From: JBIICI01 sp044238935
GTDB lineage: Bacteria; Pseudomonadota; Alphaproteobacteria; Micavibrionales; Micavibrionaceae
Direction: 5' to 3'
Assembly (NCBI GenBank): GCA_044238935.1
Contig: JBIICI010000010.1
Coordinates: forward strand, 1 to 64,000
Length of the DNA stretch: 64,000 nucleotides
Shown piece after piece: positions 7,694-16,209 of the stretch (its first letter is position 1; the number at the start of each line of letters is the position of its first letter). The notes under the pieces were generated by a model that worked only from the letters and a program-made list of their open reading frames with translations, had not been told where the DNA came from and searched no databases. The position numbers and the translations under genes are program-made.

Positions 7694-8767
7694 ATGCGTG
7701 TCATGATCATCACAGATGCGTGGCATCCTCAAATTAACGGCGTTGTCCGTACATATGAGCATTTAATTGAAACAATTACATCTGAATATCACAAAGAAAT
7801 TGACATTCACCTTATCAGCCCGCTTGATTTTAAATATCATTTTACATTGCCAGCTTACCCTGAGATTCGATTATGTCTGTTGCCTAAAAAACATTTACAT
7901 GATTTGATTGCACATCATAACCCCACCGCCATCCATATCGCAACGGAAGGAACATTGGGATGGGCAGCGCGGTCAATTTGCATGAAAGGTAACATTCCTT
8001 TTACAACGGCATATCACACCCATTTTCCCTATTATATCAGCAAGCGATTAAAGGGGATCTTTAAAATATTCGCCCCCACAGCAGAAAAAATCATTATTGC
8101 CCTGCTGCGTCATTTCCACAAAACCAGCAGCGCGATTATGGTTACGACACAAACAATGCAGCAAGAACTCACGCAATGGGCATTCCCTGCGTTACAAATG
8201 AAGATTATGACCCGTGGCATTGATCACGATATTTTTTATATGGATGATGAAAAACACAATGATTTGTTCAAAGATTTCAAACGTCCTGTTGCTTTATATG
8301 TTGGTCGTGTGGCGATTGAAAAAAACTTATCAGCTTTTTTAGATGCGCCATGGGACGGCAGCAAAGTTATTATTGGCCAAGGCCCCGATCTAGAAAAATT
8401 AAAACAATCTTATCCGACAGCACATTTTTTAGGGGCAAAATCAGGCAAAGAATTGGGCGATTCCTATCGTGCCGCTGATATTTTTGTCTTTCCATCCTTA
8501 ACCGATACATTTGGAATGGTGCTAACAGAGGCAATGGCGTGTGGATTACCAATTGCTGCCTATCCTGTCACAGGCCCCAATGATATTGTGACCCAAGATT
8601 TTTTAGGGGCATTGAATGACAATCTAAGCACAGCAATGCAACAAGCTTATATTTTATCAAAAGATAGTACCCTAAAACAGCAACGCGCACATTATGCCAA
8701 ACAGAAATATAGTTGGAAAATTGCGGCGATGCAATTTATTGCCCCTTTTTGGAAATTACGGGACTAA
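7694..8767 (+). CDS. GT4-family glycosyltransferase
   Basis: This 357-residue GT-B enzyme has the N-terminal donor/acceptor loop MIITDAWHPQINGVVRT (4-20) and HTHFPYY (108-114). Its C-terminal Rossmann half contains YVGRVAIEKN (202-211) and the nucleotide-sugar binding segment DTFGMVLTEAMACGLP (271-286) with the E-x7-E-type glutamates. The N-terminal region resembles GDP-mannose-dependent mannosyltransferases (MgtA) and sulfoquinovosyltransferase-like enzymes that glycosylate diacylglycerol. A membrane-glycolipid role is therefore plausible, but the substrate cannot be read from sequence. It is a single gene on the plus strand, divergent from the propeller gene and convergent with cpoB. Confidence 0.8.
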   Translation: MRVMIITDAWHPQINGVVRTYEHLIETITSEYHKEIDIHLISPLDFKYHFTLPAYPEIRLCLLPKKHLHDLIAHHNPTAIHIATEGTLGWAARSICMKGNIPFTTAYHTHFPYYISKRLKGIFKIFAPTAEKIIIALLRHFHKTSSAIMVTTQTMQQELTQWAFPALQMKIMTRGIDHDIFYMDDEKHNDLFKDFKRPVALYVGRVAIEKNLSAFLDAPWDGSKVIIGQGPDLEKLKQSYPTAHFLGAKSGKELGDSYRAADIFVFPSLTDTFGMVLTEAMACGLPIAAYPVTGPNDIVTQDFLGALNDNLSTAMQQAYILSKDSTLKQQRAHYAKQKYSWKIAAMQFIAPFWKLRD

Positions 8768-8781
8768 AGACAATAGCCTCA

Positions 8782-9723
8782 TTATTGGCATTTCATTGTT
8801 TCAATTAACTGATCCGCGCGTGTTGTGATTTGTGACGGTTTCCCTGCTGCCACTTTACGCAATTGCATTAAAGCCACGCAAGATTGTTTTTCTTGCCCTA
8901 AGGAACGCAAGGACATTGCTAATTTCAACAATCCATCCAATTTTTTACTGCTATCAGGGAATTTTTGGAATCCTGTGGCAAAAGTTTTGGCGGCTTTATC
9001 ATACAGGCCACGCACATAATAACTTTCCCCCAACCAATAATAGGCATTCGGTGTCAAAGAATCGCTGGGATATTTCTCAATAAAACTTTTAAAAGACGCC
9101 TCTGCTTGATCATGTTGCTGCTCTTTCAACATCCGAAAGGCAGATTCGTATAATTGCGTCGGTTCATTATTGGTCAGACTTTGTGCATCACCCAGAATTT
9201 GTTTTTGAGGTGCGCCACCAATCACCTGCCCCTCTGGTGCAGCCGTTGTTGAAGGCGAATCATTGGATACACCCATATGTTCTGTATTGCCTATCGACAC
9301 AGGATCACCTGTTACAGGCGGTGTCGTTGATTGAGATGATGAAGATGCAGTCGCCCCTGCTCCACCTGCACTTGATCCAGCCTCTAAATCCTGAAGGCGT
9401 AAGTTAATATCATCGGACTGACGGCGAGCATCCTCTTGTAAAACTGTAATTGCATGATTCATTTCTTCTAATTTGCCTTGAATGGCACTTAAATCTTGCT
9501 CAAGTTGAGAGACTCTGACCTCGTACTGGGCGGCAGCGCCACCACCAGACACTGCACCACCAGATGCATTGCCAGCATAGACAGCACGGTTTAGGGCTTC
9601 TAATTGTTGCTCTAAGGATTGAATACGTTCATCACTATCTTTGCGCGCAAAAGCCACATTGGGGATTGCCGCTGAAAAGAAAAAAATTCCAAATAAAACA
9701 AAGATGCTAATGTTCGTTTTCAT
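8782..9723 (-). CDS. cpoB: Tol-Pal system coordinator CpoB (YbgF)
   Basis: This 313-residue periplasmic protein begins with a signal peptide (cleavage near AFA-RKD, residue 26). A coiled-coil oligomerisation region of heptads follows (SLEQQLEALNRAVY; VSQLEQDLSAIQGKLEEM), then a low-complexity Gly/Ser linker. The C-terminal tetratricopeptide repeats (about 190-310) include YESAFRMLKEQQHDQAEASFKSFIEKYP and AYYWLGESYYVRG. CpoB couples PBP1B activity with Tol-driven outer-membrane constriction at division. It lies directly downstream of pal, as in most proteobacteria, but a strong terminator separates the two, so it may have its own promoter or depend on read-through. Confidence 0.9.
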   Translation of the reverse strand: MKTNISIFVLFGIFFFSAAIPNVAFARKDSDERIQSLEQQLEALNRAVYAGNASGGAVSGGGAAAQYEVRVSQLEQDLSAIQGKLEEMNHAITVLQEDARRQSDDINLRLQDLEAGSSAGGAGATASSSSQSTTPPVTGDPVSIGNTEHMGVSNDSPSTTAAPEGQVIGGAPQKQILGDAQSLTNNEPTQLYESAFRMLKEQQHDQAEASFKSFIEKYPSDSLTPNAYYWLGESYYVRGLYDKAAKTFATGFQKFPDSSKKLDGLLKLAMSLRSLGQEKQSCVALMQLRKVAAGKPSQITTRADQLIETMKCQ

Positions 9724-9740
9724 ATCCGTAAAATCCTATA

Positions 9741-9772
9741 AAAAAATGCGGTGCATTAAAAAACGCACCGCA
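9741..9772 (-). terminator. Rho-independent terminator after pal
   Basis: TGCGGTGC (9747-9754) pairs with GCACCGCA (9765-9772) around an A/T-rich loop. On the minus strand it is followed by a run of T (A run at 9741-9746). It lies between the pal stop and the cpoB start, so it should attenuate cpoB transcription relative to pal. Confidence 0.8.
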
Positions 9773-9794
9773 CAATTGTTTCTATACAAAAATA

Positions 9795-10325
9795 TTAATT
9801 AACAACTGTAACAGAACGACGGTTTTGTGACCATGAAGATTCATCAGAACCAACAACTGCTGGCTGTTCTTTACCGTATGAAATTGTTGATACGCGGTCA
9901 GCTTGGATACCATAGGCTTGTAGGTATGTTTTGACAGCGTTTGCACGACGGTCACCCAAAGCTAAGTTGTATTCTCTTGTTCCGCGCTCATCAGCATGAC
10001 CTTGGATTGTGACTGTCAACTGTGGATATTCATTCATCCAAGCGGCTTGTTTTTCTAAGATTGTACGGCCTTCAGCTGTTAAATCATGGCTGTCGTAATC
10101 AAATAAAACGCGATCACCAATAGCTTGTTCCAAATAGGCTTGTGTCGGAGCAGATGCTAAATCGCTACCTGTGCCAGCGCCACCAAGACCACCGTCACCA
10201 TTTGCGCCGTCCATCATTGCACCGTTATTGCTAACGTCGATTGCGGGGCGGTCTTTTTTCTTTTTATGACAGGCTGTTACTGAAACTAATAACAGGGCGA
10301 TCATCAATAGCTTTACTAAACGCAT
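9795..10325 (-). CDS. pal: Peptidoglycan-associated lipoprotein Pal
   Basis: This 176-residue protein has a lipoprotein signal with lipobox VTAC (Cys19), a Gly/Ala/Asn-rich linker (30-60) and an OmpA-like domain (about 72-176). The domain includes LFDYDSHDL and GHADERGTREYN (109-120), the loop that binds diaminopimelate of peptidoglycan. Pal anchors the outer membrane to the cell wall and partners with TolB. The tolQRAB genes are not in the window upstream, where a BON lipoprotein gene lies instead, so the tol-pal locus is either split or ordered unusually. Confidence 0.95.
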   Translation of the reverse strand: MRLVKLLMIALLLVSVTACHKKKKDRPAIDVSNNGAMMDGANGDGGLGGAGTGSDLASAPTQAYLEQAIGDRVLFDYDSHDLTAEGRTILEKQAAWMNEYPQLTVTIQGHADERGTREYNLALGDRRANAVKTYLQAYGIQADRVSTISYGKEQPAVVGSDESSWSQNRRSVTVVN

Positions 10326-10469
10326 TTTATCTCTCCAACAAAATAATTAAAAAAGGGGTTATAGAATAAGGATCATTTATCTTTTACAAAACCAAATCAG
10401 TTTTGCCAAGGATTATTTACATCAATCATGGCGATTTCATGGCAAAACTATGATTAATCCACAAAAAAC

Positions 10470-11378
10470 TTATGGCGCAGGTGCTAAATACTCAGATTCA
10501 ATGCCTTTTTTGACTGCGCTGGCTTTATTTGGAATGGGTTGAATTGGCGCGTTAAAGGGATAAGAATCATTCTTTAGAGGCATATTGCCTTGTGATACGT
10601 CTTGCGATACATCATTTGACGCCCCTGATGATTCAAAAATAACAGGTTTCCCATTCATAATGACGTCATCAGATGGCTCAGAAAATGTCTCTTTTTTCTT
10701 AAAAAATGATTTTGATCCATGATCTTCGACCTCAGCGACAGGTTCTGGACTTTGTGATGCGTCGTCTTTGCCCACACGTGATTCGCGTTGACGGGTTGTT
10801 TCCCCTGCCAAATTAATATAGCTCACCACACGTTTTACATGCGGAATTTCACGCGCATAATCAATGACCGTTTCACGTTCCGATTCGGTTTGCGCAACCC
10901 CCATTAAATACACAACGGATTGAACAGTTTCGACACTGTAATTTAAGGCCAGCACATCCGCATCAACAATTAACTGACTACGCAAACGCGTGCTAATCCA
11001 TTTATCGCGTAAATATCCTGATACACCCTCACTATTCGTGACAGTGATTTCATTAATTACCTCTTGCACACCATAGACTAGCCAAACAAGGCGTACAGCT
11101 TCTACGCGATCTTCAGGATTTTGAACAACACCGCTTAACATAACGCGCCCTTGATCAACACGAAGATTTAATTTTGCAAATATTTTAACGTCATATTTTG
11201 CCCAAGCATTTAAGATATGTGTTTTAATACGAAGATCGGTTGCGGATTGGCTTATTCCCCCTTCTTGAACAGAGGCAACACCAAGCGCAGCCCCCCCCAC
11301 AAAAACACCAGCCAAACAGCCAGATAGCAAAAAAGCGCTAACAGATAGCATTGCAATAACCAAAGGAAAGCGGATCAT
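10470..11378 (-). CDS. BON-domain outer-membrane lipoprotein (DolP/YraP-like)
   Basis: This 302-residue protein has a lipobox LLSGC (Cys21) and two BON domains (about 47-115 and 125-195: LRIKTHILNAWAKYDV...GRVMLSGVV; WISTRLRSQLIVDADVLAL...VVYLMGVAQ). A polar, proline-rich C-terminal extension of about 100 residues is absent from E. coli DolP. DolP-type proteins bind anionic phospholipid at the outer membrane and help envelope integrity. The next genes are yraN and an LppC/YraM-like lipoprotein, which is the classic YraM-YraN-YraP neighbourhood and supports the assignment. The role of the C-terminal tail is unknown. Confidence 0.82.
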   Translation of the reverse strand: MIRFPLVIAMLSVSAFLLSGCLAGVFVGGAALGVASVQEGGISQSATDLRIKTHILNAWAKYDVKIFAKLNLRVDQGRVMLSGVVQNPEDRVEAVRLVWLVYGVQEVINEITVTNSEGVSGYLRDKWISTRLRSQLIVDADVLALNYSVETVQSVVYLMGVAQTESERETVIDYAREIPHVKRVVSYINLAGETTRQRESRVGKDDASQSPEPVAEVEDHGSKSFFKKKETFSEPSDDVIMNGKPVIFESSGASNDVSQDVSQGNMPLKNDSYPFNAPIQPIPNKASAVKKGIESEYLAPAP

Positions 11379-11451
11379 ATAAAAACTCTCTTAAAAACAA
11401 ATAATTTTTGATAAATAAATATGAATGATTCAATGAATTTTGAATATATAA

Positions 11452-11817
11452 TTAATACCACGCATTATCAATATAGCGCCATACAAAAGGCGACTGAAAC
11501 GCAAAAAAACCGATACGCGTTGTTGTTTGTGTTTTAAATTTTTGTTGATACTGGGTCATCCAATATTGCGCGGCTCTTACAATACGTTTTTGCGCGGAAG
11601 GCTGACATGCTGATAACGCATCCTCTAAAGACTGCCGCGCTTTAACCTCGACAAAGACAAGGGAGTCTTTGTGTATAAAAATCAAATCAATTTCCCCCAA
11701 TGGCGTTTTTGCACGTCGTGCAACACATCGATAACCGCGAAAATAAAGAAATATAATACTGAAATATTCCGCCATAATCCCTTTTGAATAGGCGTCTTGT
11801 CTTTTTTGTAAGGTCAT
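11452..11817 (-). CDS. yraN: UPF0102/YraN-family nuclease-like protein
   Basis: From the start chosen here (ATG at 11817, MTLQKRQDAY) this is a 121-residue protein with the restriction-endonuclease-like core of YraN. It has AEYFSIIFLYFRGYRCVARRAKTPLGEIDLIF (the Glu-Ile-Asp of the PD-(D/E)xK motif) and LVFVEVKARQ (the ExK element). An upstream in-frame ATG at 11874 would add 19 residues and overlap the divergent lipoprotein gene, so I prefer 11817. YraN is a conserved protein of uncertain role, often linked to DNA repair or competence. Its position between DolP-like and LppC-like genes is conserved in proteobacteria. Confidence 0.85.
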   Translation of the reverse strand: MTLQKRQDAYSKGIMAEYFSIIFLYFRGYRCVARRAKTPLGEIDLIFIHKDSLVFVEVKARQSLEDALSACQPSAQKRIVRAAQYWMTQYQQKFKTQTTTRIGFFAFQSPFVWRYIDNAWY

Positions 11818-11865
11818 GATAGATAAAATGTTGAATATTAACTGAAAAATGCACTGTATCGAATA

Positions 11866-13116
11866 ATGACACAAAAATCAATTCTTCGCGCTCTAATGAT
11901 CGGGATATTTATCATCCTTGGTTTGTCGTCATGCAGCAGCCAAGATGGCTGGCAAAAAAAAGCGATTGACCGATATATCAAACAAACGACCTCAGATACA
12001 GAATCAGAAACGGCGCAATTGCCACAAAGCGCCGCCACAACAAGCCCTGTAACCGCGCAGAATACAAAAAAGATCATAGGCTCATCAACAATCAATGTTG
12101 CCTTATTTTTACCGCTAACAGGTCAATATGCGGAGATGGGACAAGGCTTATTTAATGCCGCACAGCAAGCATTATTTGATTCGGGGAATAATCAAATTTC
12201 CCTAATTCCTTTTGATACAAAAAGTACAGAATCAGGCACACAAGCCGCTGTTACATTGGCGAAATCCGAAAAAATTGATATTATCTTAGGCCCGTTCCTC
12301 TCAACGGATACAGCCTATGTTAAAAAAGCCTATCGCGGCAGCGCCATTCCGATCATCAGTTTTTCAAATGCCCCGAATTTAGGGGGTGACAATGTCTTTA
12401 TGATGGGCTTTTCACCCTTGGAACAAACAAAATCTGTTTTAGAATTCGCTAGCAACAAAAACACGCATAATATTGGCGTGATTGTTGATAATAATGAACA
12501 TGGTCAGCTGATTGAATCCTTAATACAGGGACTAGCACCACAATATAATCTCAATATCATGAACAAAGCGTATGTTAAAGGACAATCTGGCGCGCCCCTT
12601 CAGCAGCAATTATCTGCATTTATGGGGCTTGGCGGCACAAAACAGCCTTACCAAGCCATTTTTATTGGCACGAATGCCCCTGACTCTGTGGCGATTTCAC
12701 AAATTTTAGTCAATAATGGTTATGGCACGCAAGCCGTGGCACGTTTGGGAACGGGGCTATGGGATGATGAAATTTTGGCAACTCATCCAGCCATGCAAAA
12801 CAGCTTCTTTGCCTCCGCTGATCCTGTGGAACGTCATGCGTTTGAACAGGATTATTTCAAACTCTTTAAAACACCTGCCCCACGCCTCGCCAGTCTTGCC
12901 TATGACGGCGTTTCGTTAATCAGTGTTTTAAGTGCAAACAACCAAAATAAAAGCATCAACATTCGCGATTTACGCAACCCCAACGGATTTGCAGGAATTG
13001 ATGGTGTTTTCCGTTTTGGGAATGATAACATCATTCAACGCAATTTAGCGATTTTGGGAATCCAAGATAAACAACAAAAACTGATCCAGCCTGCCAAAAA
13101 GAATTTTAGGGAGTAA
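11866..13116 (+). CDS. LppC/LpoA-type lipoprotein with periplasmic-binding fold
   Basis: This 416-residue protein has a lipoprotein signal with Cys23 (LGLSSC) and a Peripla_BP_6-type domain from about residue 75 (INVALFLPLTGQYAEMGQGLFNAAQQALF, with KIDIILGPFLSTDT and IIVDNNEHG-like strands). In gammaproteobacteria this domain belongs to LpoA (YraM), which activates PBP1A. A PBP1A gene occurs in this window at 17695. The N-terminal TPR domain of LpoA is missing, as in other alphaproteobacterial LppC proteins. Activation of PBP1A is therefore an inference. The gene is divergent from yraN and probably cotranscribed with DUF1365 and CFA synthase downstream. Confidence 0.78.
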   Translation: MTQKSILRALMIGIFIILGLSSCSSQDGWQKKAIDRYIKQTTSDTESETAQLPQSAATTSPVTAQNTKKIIGSSTINVALFLPLTGQYAEMGQGLFNAAQQALFDSGNNQISLIPFDTKSTESGTQAAVTLAKSEKIDIILGPFLSTDTAYVKKAYRGSAIPIISFSNAPNLGGDNVFMMGFSPLEQTKSVLEFASNKNTHNIGVIVDNNEHGQLIESLIQGLAPQYNLNIMNKAYVKGQSGAPLQQQLSAFMGLGGTKQPYQAIFIGTNAPDSVAISQILVNNGYGTQAVARLGTGLWDDEILATHPAMQNSFFASADPVERHAFEQDYFKLFKTPAPRLASLAYDGVSLISVLSANNQNKSINIRDLRNPNGFAGIDGVFRFGNDNIIQRNLAILGIQDKQQKLIQPAKKNFRE

Positions 13117-13122
13117 GTCACA

Positions 13123-13908
13123 CTGCAACAGATTCCTCCTGAAAATGGTTTATATATAGGGCATGTTTATCACAAACGGCACATTCCTTTTGTGCATGAT
13201 TTTCTGTATAAAACCTATATGTTTTGGATCAATATTGATGATTTTGATCTCTTAAGCAAGCAATCACGGTTTTTTCGCTATAATCGATTTAATCTATTCT
13301 CTCTCTATGATTCTGACCACGGGAAACGCCAATCTGGGGTGACAATCAAAACATGGATACAGGAATTTTTGGGTACTCAAAATATTTCCTATGATGCGGA
13401 TACAAAAATTTACATGTTAGTTTTTCCCCGTTTTTTAGGGTATGTGTTTAATCCGATCAGTATTTATTTCATCTATAAACAGCAAAAGTTACATAGCCTC
13501 TTATACCAAGTCAAAAATACATTTGGACAACAACATTGCTATTTTTTACCTGTACAGGAAAAAAATGAATTGGGGCGCATTCAACAAAAACAGATTAAAA
13601 AATTTCATGTGTCCCCGTTTATTCACATGGATTGTACCTATCATTTTGATCTAAAATCCCCTGACCAATTTTTGGATTTCAGGATTCATCAATATCAAAA
13701 TCAGGATCAACAAAAAATCCTAACCGCGGATTGGCGTGGGAAATGGTGTGCTTTTTCAGATAAAAACCTGTTTTATATTGGCATAAAAATCCCAATCATG
13801 ACTATAAAAATTATCACGGCTATTCATTGGGAAGCCTTGAAATTATGGATGAAAGGCGCAAAATATATCCCAAAACCCCCTACTCCACCAAACGATATAA
13901 GTACATAA
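13123..13908 (+). CDS. DUF1365 protein, apparent CTG start
   Basis: The family core LYIGHVYHKRHIPFVHDFLYKTYMFWINIDDFDLL...YNRFNLFSLYDSDHG is complete only if translation begins upstream of the GTG at 13192. Between the in-frame stop of the preceding gene (13114-13116) and 13192 there is no ATG, GTG or TTG. The best candidate is CTG at 13123, 9 nt after an AGGGAG Shine-Dalgarno (13108-13113); ATT at 13132 is the alternative. DUF1365 genes usually sit beside CFA synthase genes, as here, and are linked to membrane fatty-acid modification. The usual flavin amine-oxidase partner is absent. A frameshift or stop-codon sequencing error fusing it to the upstream gene is less likely. Confidence 0.72.
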   Translation: MQQIPPENGLYIGHVYHKRHIPFVHDFLYKTYMFWINIDDFDLLSKQSRFFRYNRFNLFSLYDSDHGKRQSGVTIKTWIQEFLGTQNISYDADTKIYMLVFPRFLGYVFNPISIYFIYKQQKLHSLLYQVKNTFGQQHCYFLPVQEKNELGRIQQKQIKKFHVSPFIHMDCTYHFDLKSPDQFLDFRIHQYQNQDQQKILTADWRGKWCAFSDKNLFYIGIKIPIMTIKIITAIHWEALKLWMKGAKYIPKPPTPPNDIST

Positions 13909-13989
13909 AATAAATATAAGTAAATCTTGATTATCAAATATATTGAAACTATCTCATTCAGACCGCTCATTTTTTAGGAATAGTCGTTC

Positions 13990-15273
13990 ATGTCAGAACA
14001 AATAACACAACTTCGATCCCCTTCTATAAAAAACAACGCTCAAAAAATATACCAGCTAAAGGCAGCAAATAATAATACGCGCCCCCTTACACCGCATTAC
14101 GTTAAAATGATTTCAAGGCTGCTTGGTAAAATTGAGTATGGTCAGATCACGCTAACCGATCATCATGGCAGATCTTATCATTTCAAAGGAAAAGACCGAT
14201 TTGATTTGATTGCAGATCTAAAGATCAATCATTTCAAAGCCGTACAATTGATGATGACCAAGGGGCAGCTTGGTTTATGTGAAGGCTATATTAAAAATCA
14301 TTGGCAAAGTGATAATCTTACAAATATTTTTACGTTTTTTTTACTGAACAAAAGCGCAGTCCAGCGTTACTATCACGCCAATAAATATTTCACAACCTTC
14401 GCCAGAATTCAGCATCATATATTGAAACGCAATTCTAAAAAAGGATCGCGGAATAATATTATGGCACATTATGATTTAGGAAATGATTTTTATCAATCGT
14501 GGCTGGATCACAGCATGACCTATTCATCTGCCTTGTTTAAATCGCCAGATGATTCATTGGAAACCGCGCAATATCAAAAAATGGATGCCTTAATTGCCGC
14601 ATTGGACATTCAACCGCACCACCATATTCTTGAGATTGGTTGTGGATGGGGAGGCTTATCCGCCTATATTGCAGAAAAAACAGGCTGTAAAATTCATGCG
14701 ATTACCATATCCCCCTCACAACATGCCTATGCGAAATCCATGATCCATGAAAAAGGATTAAGTGATCAAGTTCATGTGGAGATCAGAGATTATCGCGACA
14801 TTGTTGGCGAATATGACCGTATTGTTTCCGTTGAAATGATCGAAGCCGTCGGACAAGATTATTGGCAAACCTATTTCAACACATTATCAAACCACTTAAA
14901 AAACAATGGAAAGGCCGTTTTACAGGCCATTACCATTCGTGATGATCTGTTCCCACAATATCAAAAAACCGTTGATTTTATCCAAGCCTATATTTTCCCC
15001 GGTGGTATGTTACCCACCCCCAAAATTATTGAACAACACGCAAAAAATGCAGGACTATCGCAGATCAATAGCGTTTCATTCGGCATGGATTATGCCCATA
15101 CATTGCGCCATTGGTATGATCGTTTTCAATCGGCGTGGATTAAAAATGATCGTGAAATTGCAACAAAGTTTGATGCTGAATTTAAAAATATATGGGATCT
15201 ATATTTATGTTACTGTGAGGCTGGATTTAAAGAAGGCAATTTAGATGTGATTCATGTTACATTGCAGAAATAA
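13990..15273 (+). CDS. cfa: Cyclopropane-fatty-acyl-phospholipid synthase family methyltransferase
   Basis: This 427-residue protein has the CFA-synthase layout. An N-terminal lipid-interaction domain (about 30-150) precedes AHYDLGNDFYQSWLD (159-173) with the following MTYSSALF, then the SAM-binding motif LEIGCGWGGLS (214-224). Next come VSVEMIEAVGQDYW (the family catalytic-site Glu) and a C-terminal HTLRHWYDRF...YCEAGF signature. It would add a methylene bridge from S-adenosylmethionine to unsaturated acyl chains of phospholipids at the inner membrane. It follows DUF1365 by 81 bp, and the pairing is typical. Related enzymes that make other methylated fatty acids are the alternative. Confidence 0.9.
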   Translation: MSEQITQLRSPSIKNNAQKIYQLKAANNNTRPLTPHYVKMISRLLGKIEYGQITLTDHHGRSYHFKGKDRFDLIADLKINHFKAVQLMMTKGQLGLCEGYIKNHWQSDNLTNIFTFFLLNKSAVQRYYHANKYFTTFARIQHHILKRNSKKGSRNNIMAHYDLGNDFYQSWLDHSMTYSSALFKSPDDSLETAQYQKMDALIAALDIQPHHHILEIGCGWGGLSAYIAEKTGCKIHAITISPSQHAYAKSMIHEKGLSDQVHVEIRDYRDIVGEYDRIVSVEMIEAVGQDYWQTYFNTLSNHLKNNGKAVLQAITIRDDLFPQYQKTVDFIQAYIFPGGMLPTPKIIEQHAKNAGLSQINSVSFGMDYAHTLRHWYDRFQSAWIKNDREIATKFDAEFKNIWDLYLCYCEAGFKEGNLDVIHVTLQK

Positions 15274-15294
15274 AAACGAATGGTGCACTTGCCC

Positions 15295-15323
15295 TTGTTG
15301 TTTTTACAAAAATGCGCTATATT
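15295..15323 (+). promoter_or_regulatory. Sigma-70-type promoter for the BI-1 gene
   Basis: TTGTTG (15295-15300) and TATATT (15318-15323) are separated by exactly 17 bp. They lie 40 bp upstream of a good Shine-Dalgarno AAGGAG (15349-15354) and the ATG at 15365. The gene upstream ends at 15273, so the promoter is intergenic. Confidence 0.5.
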
Positions 15324-15364
15324 TATAAGAGTACAAATTCATATTTTTAAGGAGAATTCATATC

Positions 15365-16090
15365 ATGAATTTTAATCATTCAACGGATCATGTCAGAACC
15401 CAATCCGACGTATCTGTGGATACAGGGTTGCGTTCCCATATGCAAAGCATATATAATCGTATGACTTTAGGCGTTTTAGTAACGGCTTTAACAGCATGGC
15501 TGGTGTCATCTGTCCCTTCTTTAATGGCTCTATTCTTAGCAGGGCCACAGGCAATTCTGGTAATGTTTGCCCCCATGATGATCATGTGGTTTGGCTTTCG
15601 CCCTGAACGCATGGATAGCAAAAAATTACAAATTGCTTTTTTGGCCATTGCTGCCGTTTACGGGATCAGTTTTTCCGTCATTGCCTTATATTTCGCAAAA
15701 GTCACTATTGTTCGTGCCTTTTTAATGACCTCTATCCTGTTTGCCAGTATCAGCATTTACGGATATACCAGCCGTAAAAACTTAACTGCCTTGGGCACAT
15801 TTTCCGCGATGGGGATTATGTCGATCTTTATTCTATCTATTGGTACATTGGTTGCGGGGATGTTTGGTATTGACACAACAGCCATGCAAACAATCATTTC
15901 AGCATTCAGTTTGTTATTTTTTTCAGGACTAACAGCATGGCAGACCCAAGCCATGAAAGAAAGCTACAATGTAAATTATGGTAAGGAAACCAATAGCCGC
16001 ATGGCATGGGCAGCAGCGTTGAATTTATATATTAGCTTTGTTGTTATGTTTCAGTCGATACTGCATTTAACATCAGGGCGCGGCGAATAA
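15365..16090 (+). CDS. Bax-inhibitor-1/YccA-family membrane protein
   Basis: This 241-residue protein has about seven hydrophobic segments after a polar N-terminus (HMQSIYNRMTLGVLVTALTAW). It shows the characteristic BI-1 strings YGFTSRKNLTALG-like (here YGYTSRKNLTALGTFSAMG) and a C-terminal ALNLYISFVVMFQSILHL. The family forms pH-sensitive calcium-leak channels, and bacterial YccA members also modulate FtsH. It has its own promoter and terminator, so it is a single-gene unit. Physiological role in this organism is not deducible. Confidence 0.88.
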   Translation: MNFNHSTDHVRTQSDVSVDTGLRSHMQSIYNRMTLGVLVTALTAWLVSSVPSLMALFLAGPQAILVMFAPMMIMWFGFRPERMDSKKLQIAFLAIAAVYGISFSVIALYFAKVTIVRAFLMTSILFASISIYGYTSRKNLTALGTFSAMGIMSIFILSIGTLVAGMFGIDTTAMQTIISAFSLLFFSGLTAWQTQAMKESYNVNYGKETNSRMAWAAALNLYISFVVMFQSILHLTSGRGE

Positions 16091-16120
16091 AATAAATTTT
16101 ACCCTATAAAAGCCATAAAG

Positions 16121-16146
16121 AGCCCTTAAAATTTCTTTTAAGGGCT
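16121..16146 (+). terminator. Rho-independent terminator after the BI-1 gene
   Basis: AGCCCTTAAAA (16121-16131), loop TTTC, TTTTAAGGGCT (16136-16146), followed by TTTGTTTT. It is a perfect 11-bp stem about 30 bp after the stop codon. Confidence 0.85.
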
Positions 16147-16209
16147 TTTGTTTTCATCTCAATATGATACAAAATAGATACAACATCAATTGCGTGGGAG
16201 ATATTTAAA

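Noticed and set aside
15365..15388. Search for a magnesium riboswitch upstream of mgtE
   Set aside because: The 63 bp between the BI-1 terminator and mgtE start are too short and show no M-box pairing.
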